DNA from: NCEH01 sp043195095
GTDB taxonomy: Bacteria > Pseudomonadota > Alphaproteobacteria > Rhizobiales > Xanthobacteraceae
NCBI RefSeq assembly: GCF_043195095.1
Contig: NZ_JBAFWN010000011.1
Strand: one strand, 5' to 3'
DNA: 64,000 nt
Shown: positions 45,233-53,650 of the stretch, one piece after another
Position numbering within the stretch: position 1 is the first letter of the stretch
Layout of the letters: every line of letters starts with the position of its first letter
Position numbers and translations under genes: made by a program
Notes under the pieces: generated by a model
The model's input: the letters and a program-made list of their open reading frames with translations, nothing else
Databases searched by the model: none
What the model was told of the DNA's origin: nothing

Positions 45233-45565
45233 TCAGGTGGCGGCGCGATCCGCCCGGCGCTCGCGCAGCGCAAATTGCAGATTGCGGATGTAAATGAAGG
45301 TCGAGAGCGCCTGCCCGGCGATGAACACCGGGTCCTTGCGATACAGGGCATAGACCAGCAGGAGCGTGCCGCCGCCGAGGGAGAAGGTCCAGAATGCGAA
45401 CGGAATCACCGAACGCCCGGCCCGCTCGCTCGCAAGCCACTGCACCACGAACCGCATGGTGAACAGGATCTGGGCGACGAACCCGAGGACAACCCACCAA
45501 TCAAGCTGCGTGACGAACACGTCGTGCAGATAATCCCCGGCGGCCTGGACCAGTTCAACGAGCAT
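45233..45565 (-). CDS. Lipid-A-disaccharide synthase N-terminal-like (LAB_N) membrane protein
   Basis: A 110-residue protein with three predicted helices and the LAB_N pattern VAQILFTMRFVVQWLASERAGRSVIP...FW...GG..LL.YA. It corresponds to the small membrane domain found at the N-terminus of some LpxB proteins and as a stand-alone partner of GT2 enzymes. ATG 45565 has GAGG nine bases upstream and overlaps the GT2 stop. The overlap places it as the last gene of the envelope operon, perhaps assisting polyprenyl-phosphate-sugar handling. Confidence 0.82.
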   Translation of the reverse strand: MLVELVQAAGDYLHDVFVTQLDWWVVLGFVAQILFTMRFVVQWLASERAGRSVIPFAFWTFSLGGGTLLLVYALYRKDPVFIAGQALSTFIYIRNLQFALRERRADRAAT

Positions 45566-46310
45566 TCGGATCAACCTCAACCAATTCCGGCACGCGGCGG
45601 CGCCGGATCAGCCACCAGACCCCGAGCAGATCGGCGATGCCGACCCAAAGGCGGTCGAAGAAGCCATATTTGGATTTACCGTGCCAGCGCGGCCGGTCCA
45701 CCACCGGATATGTCACGATGCGATACCCTTCACGCGCGACAAGCGCGGGTGTGAAGCGGTGAAGCCCGTCAAATACCGGCAGGCGCAGATAGAGCTCGCG
45801 CCGCACGACTTTCAGGCCGCACCCTGTATCCTTGGTTCCGTCTTGCAGCAATCCCCCCCGCACCGCATTCGCGATGCGCGATTGGACGCGCTTGAAGGCC
45901 GTGTCCTTGCGTCCTTGCCGTTCGCCCTGCGCCATGCCGACACGGGGCCCGCCTTCGTCGAGCGCGCGCAGCAGCTCCGGCAGATAGATCGGATTGTTCT
46001 GTCCGTCGCCATCGAGCAGCAGAAGGATGTCGCCGGTCGCAGCCCAGGCGCCGGTATTGACGCCGGCGGATTTTCCGCACGCCTTGGCATGGCGCAGGAT
46101 GCGGACATAAGGCCGCGTCGCGGCGACAGCGTTCAACTGAGCCAGCGTATCGTCAGCGGAACCATCGTCCACGAAGATCAGCTCGAACGGCTCCTTGAGC
46201 GCGGCGTCGATTTCCGTAACCAGGGGGGCGATGTTCTCCGCCTCGTCCTTGACCGAGATGACGACCGAAAGGCGGGGGCAGTGCGGGGTATTTGGCGCGG
46301 GGGAATTCAA
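45555..46310 (-). CDS. Family 2 glycosyltransferase (polyprenyl-phosphate sugar synthase type)
   Basis: The 251 residues begin LSVVISVKDEAENIAPLV and contain FELIFVDDGSADDTLAQL and LLLLDGDGQNNP, the GT2 nucleotide-sugar motifs of dolichyl/undecaprenyl-phosphate mannose synthase-like enzymes (DPM1/ArnC). A TTG start at 46310 overlaps the PAP2 stop (TTGA) and has GAGG seven bases upstream; no ATG is available near the family start. There are no long membrane helices apart from a hydrophobic stretch near the C-terminus. It should load a sugar on a polyprenyl phosphate for the GT39 enzyme. Confidence 0.85.
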   Translation of the reverse strand: MNSPAPNTPHCPRLSVVISVKDEAENIAPLVTEIDAALKEPFELIFVDDGSADDTLAQLNAVAATRPYVRILRHAKACGKSAGVNTGAWAATGDILLLLDGDGQNNPIYLPELLRALDEGGPRVGMAQGERQGRKDTAFKRVQSRIANAVRGGLLQDGTKDTGCGLKVVRRELYLRLPVFDGLHRFTPALVAREGYRIVTYPVVDRPRWHGKSKYGFFDRLWVGIADLLGVWWLIRRRRVPELVEVDPNAR

Positions 46311-47212
46311 GATCTCGCCTCTTCGAGCGCGGACATGCGTGCGGATTTGGGAATAAGGCGGGCGAGCCGGCGCGCGCCCGGCCCCGCCATGGGGCGGATG
46401 GTGCCATCCCCAGCCACGGCGAACACCAGGCGGCGCGCCGCGAACAGCTTCACCAGAAGGATGGTGGAAAGGCAGGCCAAGGCCGCGCCGGCAAGCACAT
46501 CGCTGGGATAATGCGAACCGAGCACCACGCGCGATATGCCGACCAGCGCTGCAACTGCGATCAAGGCCCCGCGTGCGCGGGGAAAGAGAGCGGCGAAGGC
46601 CAGGGCCACGGCAAACACCACGGTGCTGTGTCCGGAGGGAAAGGAGGAGAAGCTGGCGCGCATGGCGAACCAGTCGAACGTCAGCTGCGCGTTCGGCCCC
46701 GTGAGGTGAAGCGCCATGTAGGGCCGCGCGCGCCCAAGCAGATATTTCACCACCAGCACCGCGAGCCCGACGCCGGCGACATTGAGGAACACGAAGCCGA
46801 TCCGCGCGACCACGGCGGCCGCGATGCGCTGGCCCATGTCGTCGAGATGCGGCTTGAGCGCGAGCACGCACAGAAGCGCGAGACCCAGCGGCCACAAAAT
46901 CACGCCCCCAAGTCCGAGCGCGGTGATCCGCTCGAAGAAATGCACCACGCCCATCGGCGTCTTCAGCCGCAGGCCGGGGATCAGAGGATCCACCAGGATC
47001 ATCAAGGCGGCGATCAGGCTCACCACGAGGATGGTGAGGGACACCCCTTCCACGGCCCCCGCAAGCCCGACCCGCGGCCGCGGCCCGCGCACGGGACGAT
47101 GCCACAGATAGCGCCAGGCGCCGAGCAAGCTTGCGAAGACCGCCAGAACATCTGCGAGCACGCGCGCAAGGCGGCCATCGGCGCCGCTCTCCCGTGGCGC
47201 GACGGCGGTCAT
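46307..47212 (-). CDS. PAP2 family phosphatase
   Basis: A 301-residue membrane phosphatase. All three PAP2 motifs are intact: KYLLGRARP (about residue 155), SSFPSGHS (about 190) and SRVVLGSHYPSD (about 236). It could dephosphorylate lipid A or recycle polyprenyl pyrophosphate. Four-base overlaps with the GT39 gene (upstream) and the GT2 gene (downstream) couple the three tightly, pointing to envelope lipid or glycan work. Confidence 0.9.
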   Translation of the reverse strand: MTAVAPRESGADGRLARVLADVLAVFASLLGAWRYLWHRPVRGPRPRVGLAGAVEGVSLTILVVSLIAALMILVDPLIPGLRLKTPMGVVHFFERITALGLGGVILWPLGLALLCVLALKPHLDDMGQRIAAAVVARIGFVFLNVAGVGLAVLVVKYLLGRARPYMALHLTGPNAQLTFDWFAMRASFSSFPSGHSTVVFAVALAFAALFPRARGALIAVAALVGISRVVLGSHYPSDVLAGAALACLSTILLVKLFAARRLVFAVAGDGTIRPMAGPGARRLARLIPKSARMSALEEARS

Positions 47213-48939
47213 GGCGTGCCCTCCGCCGGCCGGTAGGCCGTGATGCTCACCTTGCGGCCGCCATTATAGGTGAAGCCGTCCACGGTCGCTGTGGCGCGGT
47301 AGGAGAGGCCGATATCGCGGGCATGCGCCTCGAACAACGGCTTCATGTCCGCCCCGATGAAGGCGATCGCGCAGCCGCCCTTTTTCAGCAGGTCGCCGGC
47401 CTGGTGGGGATCGGTGAACTTGATATCCGTGCCCACAAGGAACACGAGACTTGGCTCCTGATAGGGGACGGTGGCGACATTGGCCGCCGGACAGCCGCTT
47501 TCGCGTACGATCTCGGCGAGGCGCTGGGAAATCCATACCCCGCGCATTTGCGGGAGCAGAATCCCGAACACGCCCCAATAGAGAACCAAGGCCCCCAGCA
47601 CGGCGACGAGGAACGCCGCTTGCGGCCCCGGCACGGCGATGCTGCGCGCGGCGATCACCAGCAGCACCACCGCCACCGCAAGCAGCGGCCATGCCGCAAG
47701 CGCCAGACCGCTGCCGAGATAATGGAAGCCGACCACAAGCGCGATGAACAACAGGCCGGCGAGAATGGGCCAGAGATTGGCGAAATCCCGCATCCGCCGG
47801 CCCTGCCCGGCGAGTGCCCCGCGCTCCATGGCCAGGGCGGCGAGGATCGCAAGACCGGGATAGAGCGGCAGCACATAATGGGGCAGCTTGGTCGCGGTGA
47901 TCTCGAACACGATCCAGGCTGGCACGACCCACGCCAGCAGAAAGCGCACCGCGCGGTCCTTGCGGGCACGCCAGGCGAACGGAACCGCCATCGCCACCAA
48001 GGCGATCGCCGGCCAGAAGGTGCCCCACATGGCGAGCAGATAGGTGCCCGGTGGCCCCCAATGCCCCTCTTGCCCGTCGGTCACCTTCCCCAGCATGTCG
48101 ACGCCGACCGCAAGCTTGTAGAAGGCGCCGTTGGTGACGAAGTAAATGGCGATGAACCATGGCAGGCAGATCAGCGCGCACCACGCCAGCCCCGCCAGGG
48201 GCTTCAGCCGCCGAAGGAACCCGCCGGACCGCTCGATGATCACCAGAACCAGGATCGGCAGGCCGACGAACAGGGGCGCCATCGGCCCCTTGATCATGAT
48301 GCCGACGCCGAGCCCGGTCCAGAACAGCGCCGCCCAGCCAAAATCGCGCGTCCTGTCGCCGTCGGGCCGCACATAGATTCGCGCCAACGCCGCCATGGAG
48401 CAGAGCGTGGTGAACAGCAGCACGGCGTCGGTCTTGGCGAGGCGCGCTTCGACCCCCAGCAGGACACAGCTCGCCATCATCAGGCCAGCCAGCAGCGCGC
48501 CGCGCCGTGACACGAAGTTCAGCGCGGCCCAATAGGTCAGCAAAACGGCGCCGATGGCGGCGAACAAGGACGGCAGACGATAAAAGAGGATGGAGGAGCG
48601 CGCCGACGGGCCGACCACGGCCTCGGCGATGGTCACGCTCGCGGCCTGGAGCCAATGAATGCCGGCCGGCTTCTTGTATCGCACCTGATCGTGGAAGCGG
48701 ATGTCCACATAATTTCCGGTCTCGAGCATCTGCTTGGTCGCCTGGGCGAAGCGCGCTTCGTCCCGGTCGATGGGCGAGATGCCGGAAATGCCGGGCACGA
48801 AGGCGAGCAGAGCCACCACCACCAGCGCGAGCACAGCGCGCCCGTGGCTTGCGGCCACGCGATCGAGACCCTCGCTCAGGAAGGTCCCAATGTCGAAGGC
48901 CCGGGTGCGGCGCGTGCCGGCGGGCTCGGAAATGGCCAT
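47209..48939 (-). CDS. Family 39 glycosyltransferase (ArnT/PMT-like)
   Basis: A 576-residue, multi-helix GT-C enzyme. The first periplasmic loop carries the acidic motif PIDRDEARFAQATKQMLETG and then DIRFHDQVRYKKPAGIHWLQ, both typical of ArnT-like lipid A sugar transferases. It uses polyprenyl-phosphate-linked sugars as donors on the periplasmic side. It is the first gene of the four-gene operon with PAP2, GT2 and LAB_N. Which sugar and which acceptor (lipid A or core) cannot be said; the start at 48939 has no clear ribosome site. Confidence 0.9.
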   Translation of the reverse strand: MAISEPAGTRRTRAFDIGTFLSEGLDRVAASHGRAVLALVVVALLAFVPGISGISPIDRDEARFAQATKQMLETGNYVDIRFHDQVRYKKPAGIHWLQAASVTIAEAVVGPSARSSILFYRLPSLFAAIGAVLLTYWAALNFVSRRGALLAGLMMASCVLLGVEARLAKTDAVLLFTTLCSMAALARIYVRPDGDRTRDFGWAALFWTGLGVGIMIKGPMAPLFVGLPILVLVIIERSGGFLRRLKPLAGLAWCALICLPWFIAIYFVTNGAFYKLAVGVDMLGKVTDGQEGHWGPPGTYLLAMWGTFWPAIALVAMAVPFAWRARKDRAVRFLLAWVVPAWIVFEITATKLPHYVLPLYPGLAILAALAMERGALAGQGRRMRDFANLWPILAGLLFIALVVGFHYLGSGLALAAWPLLAVAVVLLVIAARSIAVPGPQAAFLVAVLGALVLYWGVFGILLPQMRGVWISQRLAEIVRESGCPAANVATVPYQEPSLVFLVGTDIKFTDPHQAGDLLKKGGCAIAFIGADMKPLFEAHARDIGLSYRATATVDGFTYNGGRKVSITAYRPAEGTP

Positions 48940-49093
48940 GCGTTCAGTCGGTCCGCTCGTTCAGGGCGCGGGACCATAGCAGAAACGCCCGCGCCGGAAA
49001 GAGCCACCTCCCCGCTTGGCCACGACCATGTTCCCTAACGACTGCACTGGCGGAGCAGATGGGCGGAAGAATGGCGCTCCGCCCCGTTGCGCC

Positions 49094-49942
49094 TCAGGCG
49101 GCGTCGCCGAACTCGTCCCAGTCGAGATCGGCGCCAAAGGCGAGCCAGCGGGCATTGGCGCCGAGCACGCCGGCCAGCCCCGTTCCCTCCGCAATCAGGA
49201 TCGGCAAGGCGGAGAGAATGGCGCCGGGTCCCGCGGAACCACCACCCCAGACCATGCGCTGGACACTATGTGCCCGCAGACGGCGTCCCGCGCGCTCCAG
49301 GGCCAGCGGGCTGGCTTCGCGCAAAAGCCGCAGGCGCAGCCACAAATCAGGGTGGCCCTTCTGCTCGATCTCGGGCGCGGCACTGTCGTCTCGTCCGTCA
49401 CCGATGCAATAATCCATGAGCACCGGCACGGCGTGCCCCAACACGAACGGCAGGGCTCGCTGCGCCTCGGTTCCGCAAAGCTGGAGATGCATCCCGAAGG
49501 CGCCGAGGCGGCGCATCAGCGCACCGGCGGCGGCCTGCCCCGCGGCGGCGAGGGTCGCGCCATCAATGGAAAGCGCCACCACACCGTGCCGGGCCATCTG
49601 TGCCAAGGTCGCCGCATCCAGCCAGGGATTGCCGGGAACAACCGCCCGCAAGCGCGCAGGCGCCCGCGTCACCATCCACTGGACATCGCACAGGAGCGCC
49701 GGCGCGGGAATGCTGATCAAGGCTGCCGACGTGCCGGTCAGATCCATGCGCCGCAGGAGAAAGCGCGCCAGGGCCCGCACACGTTGCTCGCCGTGCGGAG
49801 CGGATGCGACGAGGGTGTCGCAACCCGGCACGTGAAGGCCCGCATCCACCAGATCAATGCTGCCTGCGGTCCCGATCCCCGCATGAAGGGTGCGTGCGTC
49901 GATCGCTTTCATGTCTTCCGTCTCGGCCTTCAGGTCCGGCAT
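49094..49942 (-). CDS. Probable degenerate amidohydrolase (PDC-hydrolase-like) homologue
   Basis: About 282 residues. The run LRAVVPGNPWLDAATLAQMARHGVVALSIDG, then RLGAFGMHLQLCGTE and PVLMDYCIGD, and VQRMVWGGGS near the end, line up with amidohydrolase-2 enzymes of the 2-pyrone-4,6-dicarboxylate hydrolase type. Metal and catalytic residues appear lost: the N-terminal HxH reads GLH, the DHxG position reads DYCIG, and the WGxDWPH Asp is Gly. If so it is a pseudoenzyme. Starts at 49942 or 49912 (ATG) are both possible. Neighbours give no pathway clue. Family assignment is tentative. Confidence 0.5.
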   Translation of the reverse strand: MPDLKAETEDMKAIDARTLHAGIGTAGSIDLVDAGLHVPGCDTLVASAPHGEQRVRALARFLLRRMDLTGTSAALISIPAPALLCDVQWMVTRAPARLRAVVPGNPWLDAATLAQMARHGVVALSIDGATLAAAGQAAAGALMRRLGAFGMHLQLCGTEAQRALPFVLGHAVPVLMDYCIGDGRDDSAAPEIEQKGHPDLWLRLRLLREASPLALERAGRRLRAHSVQRMVWGGGSAGPGAILSALPILIAEGTGLAGVLGANARWLAFGADLDWDEFGDAA

Positions 49943-50060
49943 TGTTTTCGCGGAACGATGCGAGGACAATAGCCGGCAATTGGAAGATAACGGAAGCCGC
50001 CTTAATGATTATTGCATCCACATTGAACGGCAATCATGCCGCCGTTTTTATTGCGATGCA

Positions 50061-50249
50061 TTATTTTGTCAGGATGAGCTTCCCCTGCGCGGTAAGGCGC
50101 AGCTGGTAGACTTGCTCTCCGTGGGCGATGGTGATGACACGTCCCGCAGCAAACAAATCCCGACTATCGAGTTGCAGACCGATCATCGGCAAAGCCCGCG
50201 CCTTGTTTTCCGCGCCCCACGCCGCACCACCATGTTCATGCTTCGCCAT
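50061..50249 (-). CDS. hemP: Hemin uptake protein HemP
   Basis: A 62-residue protein ending DSRDLFAAGRVITIAHGEQVYQLRLTAQGKLILTK, which matches the HemP family (conserved IxHGxxxYxLRxTxxGKLILTK). HemP is linked to heme uptake and, in some bacteria, activates heme receptor genes. ATG 50249 has GGAG at a 9-base spacing. It is alone here: no hmu receptor or ABC genes lie nearby. An AT-rich upstream region with ICE-like sequences suggests iron control. Confidence 0.88.
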   Translation of the reverse strand: MAKHEHGGAAWGAENKARALPMIGLQLDSRDLFAAGRVITIAHGEQVYQLRLTAQGKLILTK

Positions 50250-50287
50250 TTTTAATTACTCCAAATCGAATTCTGGCACAGAATGGC

Positions 50288-50325
50288 TTAGAACAAGTTT
50301 TTCTGCTCCTTAGAACCATTCAATA
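50288..50325 (-). promoter_or_regulatory. Two possible iron-response (ICE-like) boxes upstream of hemP
   Basis: TTAGAACAAGTTTTTCT (50288-50304) and TTAGAACCATTCAATA (50310-50325) each share the TTAGAA half of the Irr box pattern TTTAGAA-N3-TTCTAAA, with imperfect second halves. They lie 39-76 bases upstream of hemP. Weak evidence alone, but fitting for a heme-uptake gene in this order. Confidence 0.35.
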
Positions 50326-50527
50326 TTAAGTCGTGACTGCATGAATATTCAGTAATACATCGTCGCCTGCAAATCAACGCAAGCGCGTCAAAGCGCTTCG
50401 CAACGCACAAGGCTGCGTGGCCAATTGGATCAAAATAATCTTGGACGAACGCTGAAAAATCAGCACCGCCCACCCGATCCAGGCGAGGTTTGGAACAACA
50501 CTAATGTGTGCCGATTCGCCGGGCGCG

Positions 50528-53500
50528 CTATTCGGCCGGTGCGGGGGGCGGCGCCGGTTGCGGGTCTTCTCCGCCGGAGACCGCGCGGGTCACGATCCGA
50601 TCGAACCGGTCGAGATAGAGATAGATCACCGGCGTGATGTAGAGCGTGAGCAATTGCGACACCAGCAGCCCGCCCACGACCGCGACGCCGAGCGGCTGGC
50701 GCAGTTCCGACCCGGCCCCCGCGCCGAGCGCGATCGGCAGCACGCCGAAGATTGCGGCGAGCGTGGTCATCATGATCGGCCGGAACCGCATCAGGCAGGC
50801 TTCCCGGATCGCGTCTTGCGCCTCCACCCCCTCTCGCCGCCGGCCGAGGGCGAAGTCGATCATCATGATCGCGTTCTTTTTCACGATGCCCACCAGCATG
50901 ACGATGCCGATGATGGCGATGACGGACAATTCCATGTCGAACGCCATCAGCGTCAAAATCGCGCCGATGCCGGCGGACGGCAGGCCGGACAGGATGGTCA
51001 GCGGGTGGATGAAGCTTTCGTAGAGAATGCCGAGCACGATGTAGATCACCACCACGGCGGCGAGGATCAGCAGCGGCTGGTTTGAAAGCGAATCCTGGAA
51101 CACCTGGGCGGTGCCCTGGAAGCCTGTATAAACGCTCGCCGGCAGGTTCGATGCCCGTTCCGCGGCGCGGATTTGCTCCACAGCCTGCCCGAGCGAAGTG
51201 CCCGGCGTGAGGTTGAAGGAGATGGTCACGGCGGGCTGCTGCTGCTGGTGGGCGATCTGTAGCGGCCCGACCGTGCGGCGGATCTCGGCCACCGATTCCA
51301 GCGGCACCACCCCACCCTTCGAGGTCCGCAGATACACCTTGCTGAGGTCATTGGCATCGCGCTGGAAGCGCGGCTGCACCTCGGCGATGATCGCATATTG
51401 GTTGGTCGAGGTGTAAAGCGTCGCCACCTGCCGGCTACCGAACTGGGTATAGAGCGCGTCACGCAATTGCGCTTCCGTGATGCCGAGGGCGGCGGCCTTG
51501 TCCTTGTCGAGGTCGATGGTCAGCTGCGGATTGGAAATCTGCAGATCCGAGGTCACGTCGCGCAGCCCGGGCAGCTCGGCGAGCCTGTCGAGCAGCGCCG
51601 GGGCGGCGGCATAGAGGGCGGCGGTGTCCGAGCTTTGCAACGTGTATTGGTACTGGCTCTTGGACGCGACGCCGCCGATATTGATGTTCTGAACCGGCTG
51701 AAAGAACACGTTGACGCCGGGGATCACCGCCATGCGCTTGCGCAGGTCCTGGATGATCTGGGTCGCACTCTTGCTGCGCTCCGCGCGCGGCTTCAACGCC
51801 ACGAACAGACGGCCGGTGTTGGTGGTGCGGCTGATGCCGGTGGCCCCGGCGGTGGAAACGAGATAGGCCACGCTCGGGTCCGCGCGCACCGCATCGGCGA
51901 CGCGCTTTTGCCGCTCGACCATGGCTTCGAACGAGGTATCGGTTGCGGCCTCCACCGTGCCGGTGATGAAGCCGGTATCCTCGGTGGGAAAAAACCCTTT
52001 GGGGATCGCGATATAAAGCGCGACCGAAGCGAACAGGGTCGCGAACGTGACGCCAAGCATGAACGGGCGGTGGCGCAGCACGAAGTCGAGGCTGCGCCGA
52101 TAGCCGCCGAGCCAGGCGTCGAACATGGCCTCGGTCACGCGGAAGAAGGCGTTGGGCTTCTTGTGATGGTCCACGGGCTCGAGCACGCGGGCGCAGAGCA
52201 TGGGCGTCAGGGTCAGGGAGACGAAGCCCGACACCAGGATGGCGATCGAGATGGTGACCGCGAACTCGCGGAATACACGCCCGACCACGCCCCCCATGAA
52301 CAGCACCGGGATGAACACCGCGACCAGCGACAGCGTCATGGAAATGATGGTGAAGCCGATTTCCCGCGCCCCGAGGATCGCCGCCGCGAACGGCTTCATG
52401 CCGTTCTCGATGTGGCGATAGATGTTCTCCAGCACCACGATGGCATCATCCACCACGAAGCCGACGCACAAGGTCAGCGCCAGCAGCGTCATGTTGTTGA
52501 TGGAGAAGTTCAGCACCCACATGGCGGCGAATGTGGCGATGATGGAGATCGGCAGCGCCAGCGCCGGAATGATGGTGGCGCGGACGTTGCGCAGGAACAG
52601 GAAGATCACCAGGACCACCAGCACGATGGCTTCCATCAGCGTCTTCTGCACATCCGCCACCGCATCGCGAATGGAGACCGACCGATCGTTCAGCACCTGG
52701 ATATTGACCGAGGCGGGAAGCTGCGCGCGGTATTGCGCGAGATGGCTGCGCACCTCGTCCACCACCGCGACGGTGTTGGCTTCGGGCTGGCGCACGACGG
52801 CAAGCACGATGGACCGCTCGTCGTTGAACCAGGAGGCGATGCGCTCGTTCTCGACGCCGTTGGTAATCCGCGCGATCTCATCGAGCCGCACCGGCGCCCC
52901 GTTGCGCCAGGCCACCACGAGGCGGCGATAGACCTCCGCATCGGCCTTGGGAATGCCCATGTCGATGGTGATCGACTGCTTCGGGCCCGACAATTGGCCG
53001 ATCGGGGTGTTGGAGGCGGCGGCCTGGATCGCGTTCTGGATGTCGGAAGCGGAGATATTGCGCGTGGCCGCCGCGGCGGGATCGACGCGGATGCGCACGG
53101 CATATTTCTGCGTGCCGAAAATCTGCACCTGCGCCACGCCGGGCAATTGGGAAATCTGCTGGCCGATGATCGTGTCGGCATATTCGTTGACCGACGACAG
53201 GGGCAGCGTGTCGGAGGAGACGGCAAGCAGGATCACCGGGGCGTCGGCGGGATTGACCTTTCGAAAGCTCGGCGGCGTCGTCATCTCGTCCGGCAACTGA
53301 CGCTGGGCCACCGAAAGGGCCGACTGCACATCGAGCGCGGCCGCATCAATATTGCGGGACAGGTCGAACTGGATGGTGATCGAGGTCGAGCCCTGGGTGC
53401 TCGACGAGGTGAGCGAGGTGATGCCGGAAATCGTGGACAGCTGGCGCTCGATGGGCGTTGCCACCGCCGAGGCCATGGTTTCCGGGCTGGCGCCGGGTAG

Positions 53501-53647
53501 CGTCGCGCTGATGTTGATGGTGGGAAAGTCGACGCGCGGCAAGGCCGCCACCGGCAACAGGCGATAGGCGAACAGGCCGGAGACGATCAGCGACAGCATC
53601 ATCAGCGTCGTCAGGACCGGCCTGCGGATGCAGAGTTCCGCGAACAT
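50528..53647 (-). CDS. Efflux RND transporter permease (MdtB/AcrB type)
   Basis: A 1039-residue inner-membrane pump of the HAE-1 family, with twelve predicted helices and two large periplasmic loops. The start MFAELCIRRPVLTTLMMLSLIVSGLFAYRLLPV is family-typical, and the proton-relay helix 4 segment LLALTLCVGFVVDDAIVVLENIYRH carries the two adjacent Asp residues. It forms a tripartite pump with the adaptor gene upstream, four bases apart; the outer-membrane channel is not in the window. The tail is Pro/Ala-rich. Substrates are unknown (drugs or other amphiphiles). Confidence 0.95.
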   Translation of the reverse strand: MFAELCIRRPVLTTLMMLSLIVSGLFAYRLLPVAALPRVDFPTINISATLPGASPETMASAVATPIERQLSTISGITSLTSSSTQGSTSITIQFDLSRNIDAAALDVQSALSVAQRQLPDEMTTPPSFRKVNPADAPVILLAVSSDTLPLSSVNEYADTIIGQQISQLPGVAQVQIFGTQKYAVRIRVDPAAAATRNISASDIQNAIQAAASNTPIGQLSGPKQSITIDMGIPKADAEVYRRLVVAWRNGAPVRLDEIARITNGVENERIASWFNDERSIVLAVVRQPEANTVAVVDEVRSHLAQYRAQLPASVNIQVLNDRSVSIRDAVADVQKTLMEAIVLVVLVIFLFLRNVRATIIPALALPISIIATFAAMWVLNFSINNMTLLALTLCVGFVVDDAIVVLENIYRHIENGMKPFAAAILGAREIGFTIISMTLSLVAVFIPVLFMGGVVGRVFREFAVTISIAILVSGFVSLTLTPMLCARVLEPVDHHKKPNAFFRVTEAMFDAWLGGYRRSLDFVLRHRPFMLGVTFATLFASVALYIAIPKGFFPTEDTGFITGTVEAATDTSFEAMVERQKRVADAVRADPSVAYLVSTAGATGISRTTNTGRLFVALKPRAERSKSATQIIQDLRKRMAVIPGVNVFFQPVQNINIGGVASKSQYQYTLQSSDTAALYAAAPALLDRLAELPGLRDVTSDLQISNPQLTIDLDKDKAAALGITEAQLRDALYTQFGSRQVATLYTSTNQYAIIAEVQPRFQRDANDLSKVYLRTSKGGVVPLESVAEIRRTVGPLQIAHQQQQPAVTISFNLTPGTSLGQAVEQIRAAERASNLPASVYTGFQGTAQVFQDSLSNQPLLILAAVVVIYIVLGILYESFIHPLTILSGLPSAGIGAILTLMAFDMELSVIAIIGIVMLVGIVKKNAIMMIDFALGRRREGVEAQDAIREACLMRFRPIMMTTLAAIFGVLPIALGAGAGSELRQPLGVAVVGGLLVSQLLTLYITPVIYLYLDRFDRIVTRAVSGGEDPQPAPPPAPAE

Positions 53648-53650
53648 GAC

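Noticed and set aside
50288..50473. A 61-codon frame in the region upstream of hemP
   Set aside because: It overlaps the AT-rich, operator-like region and has no ribosome site or conserved sequence.
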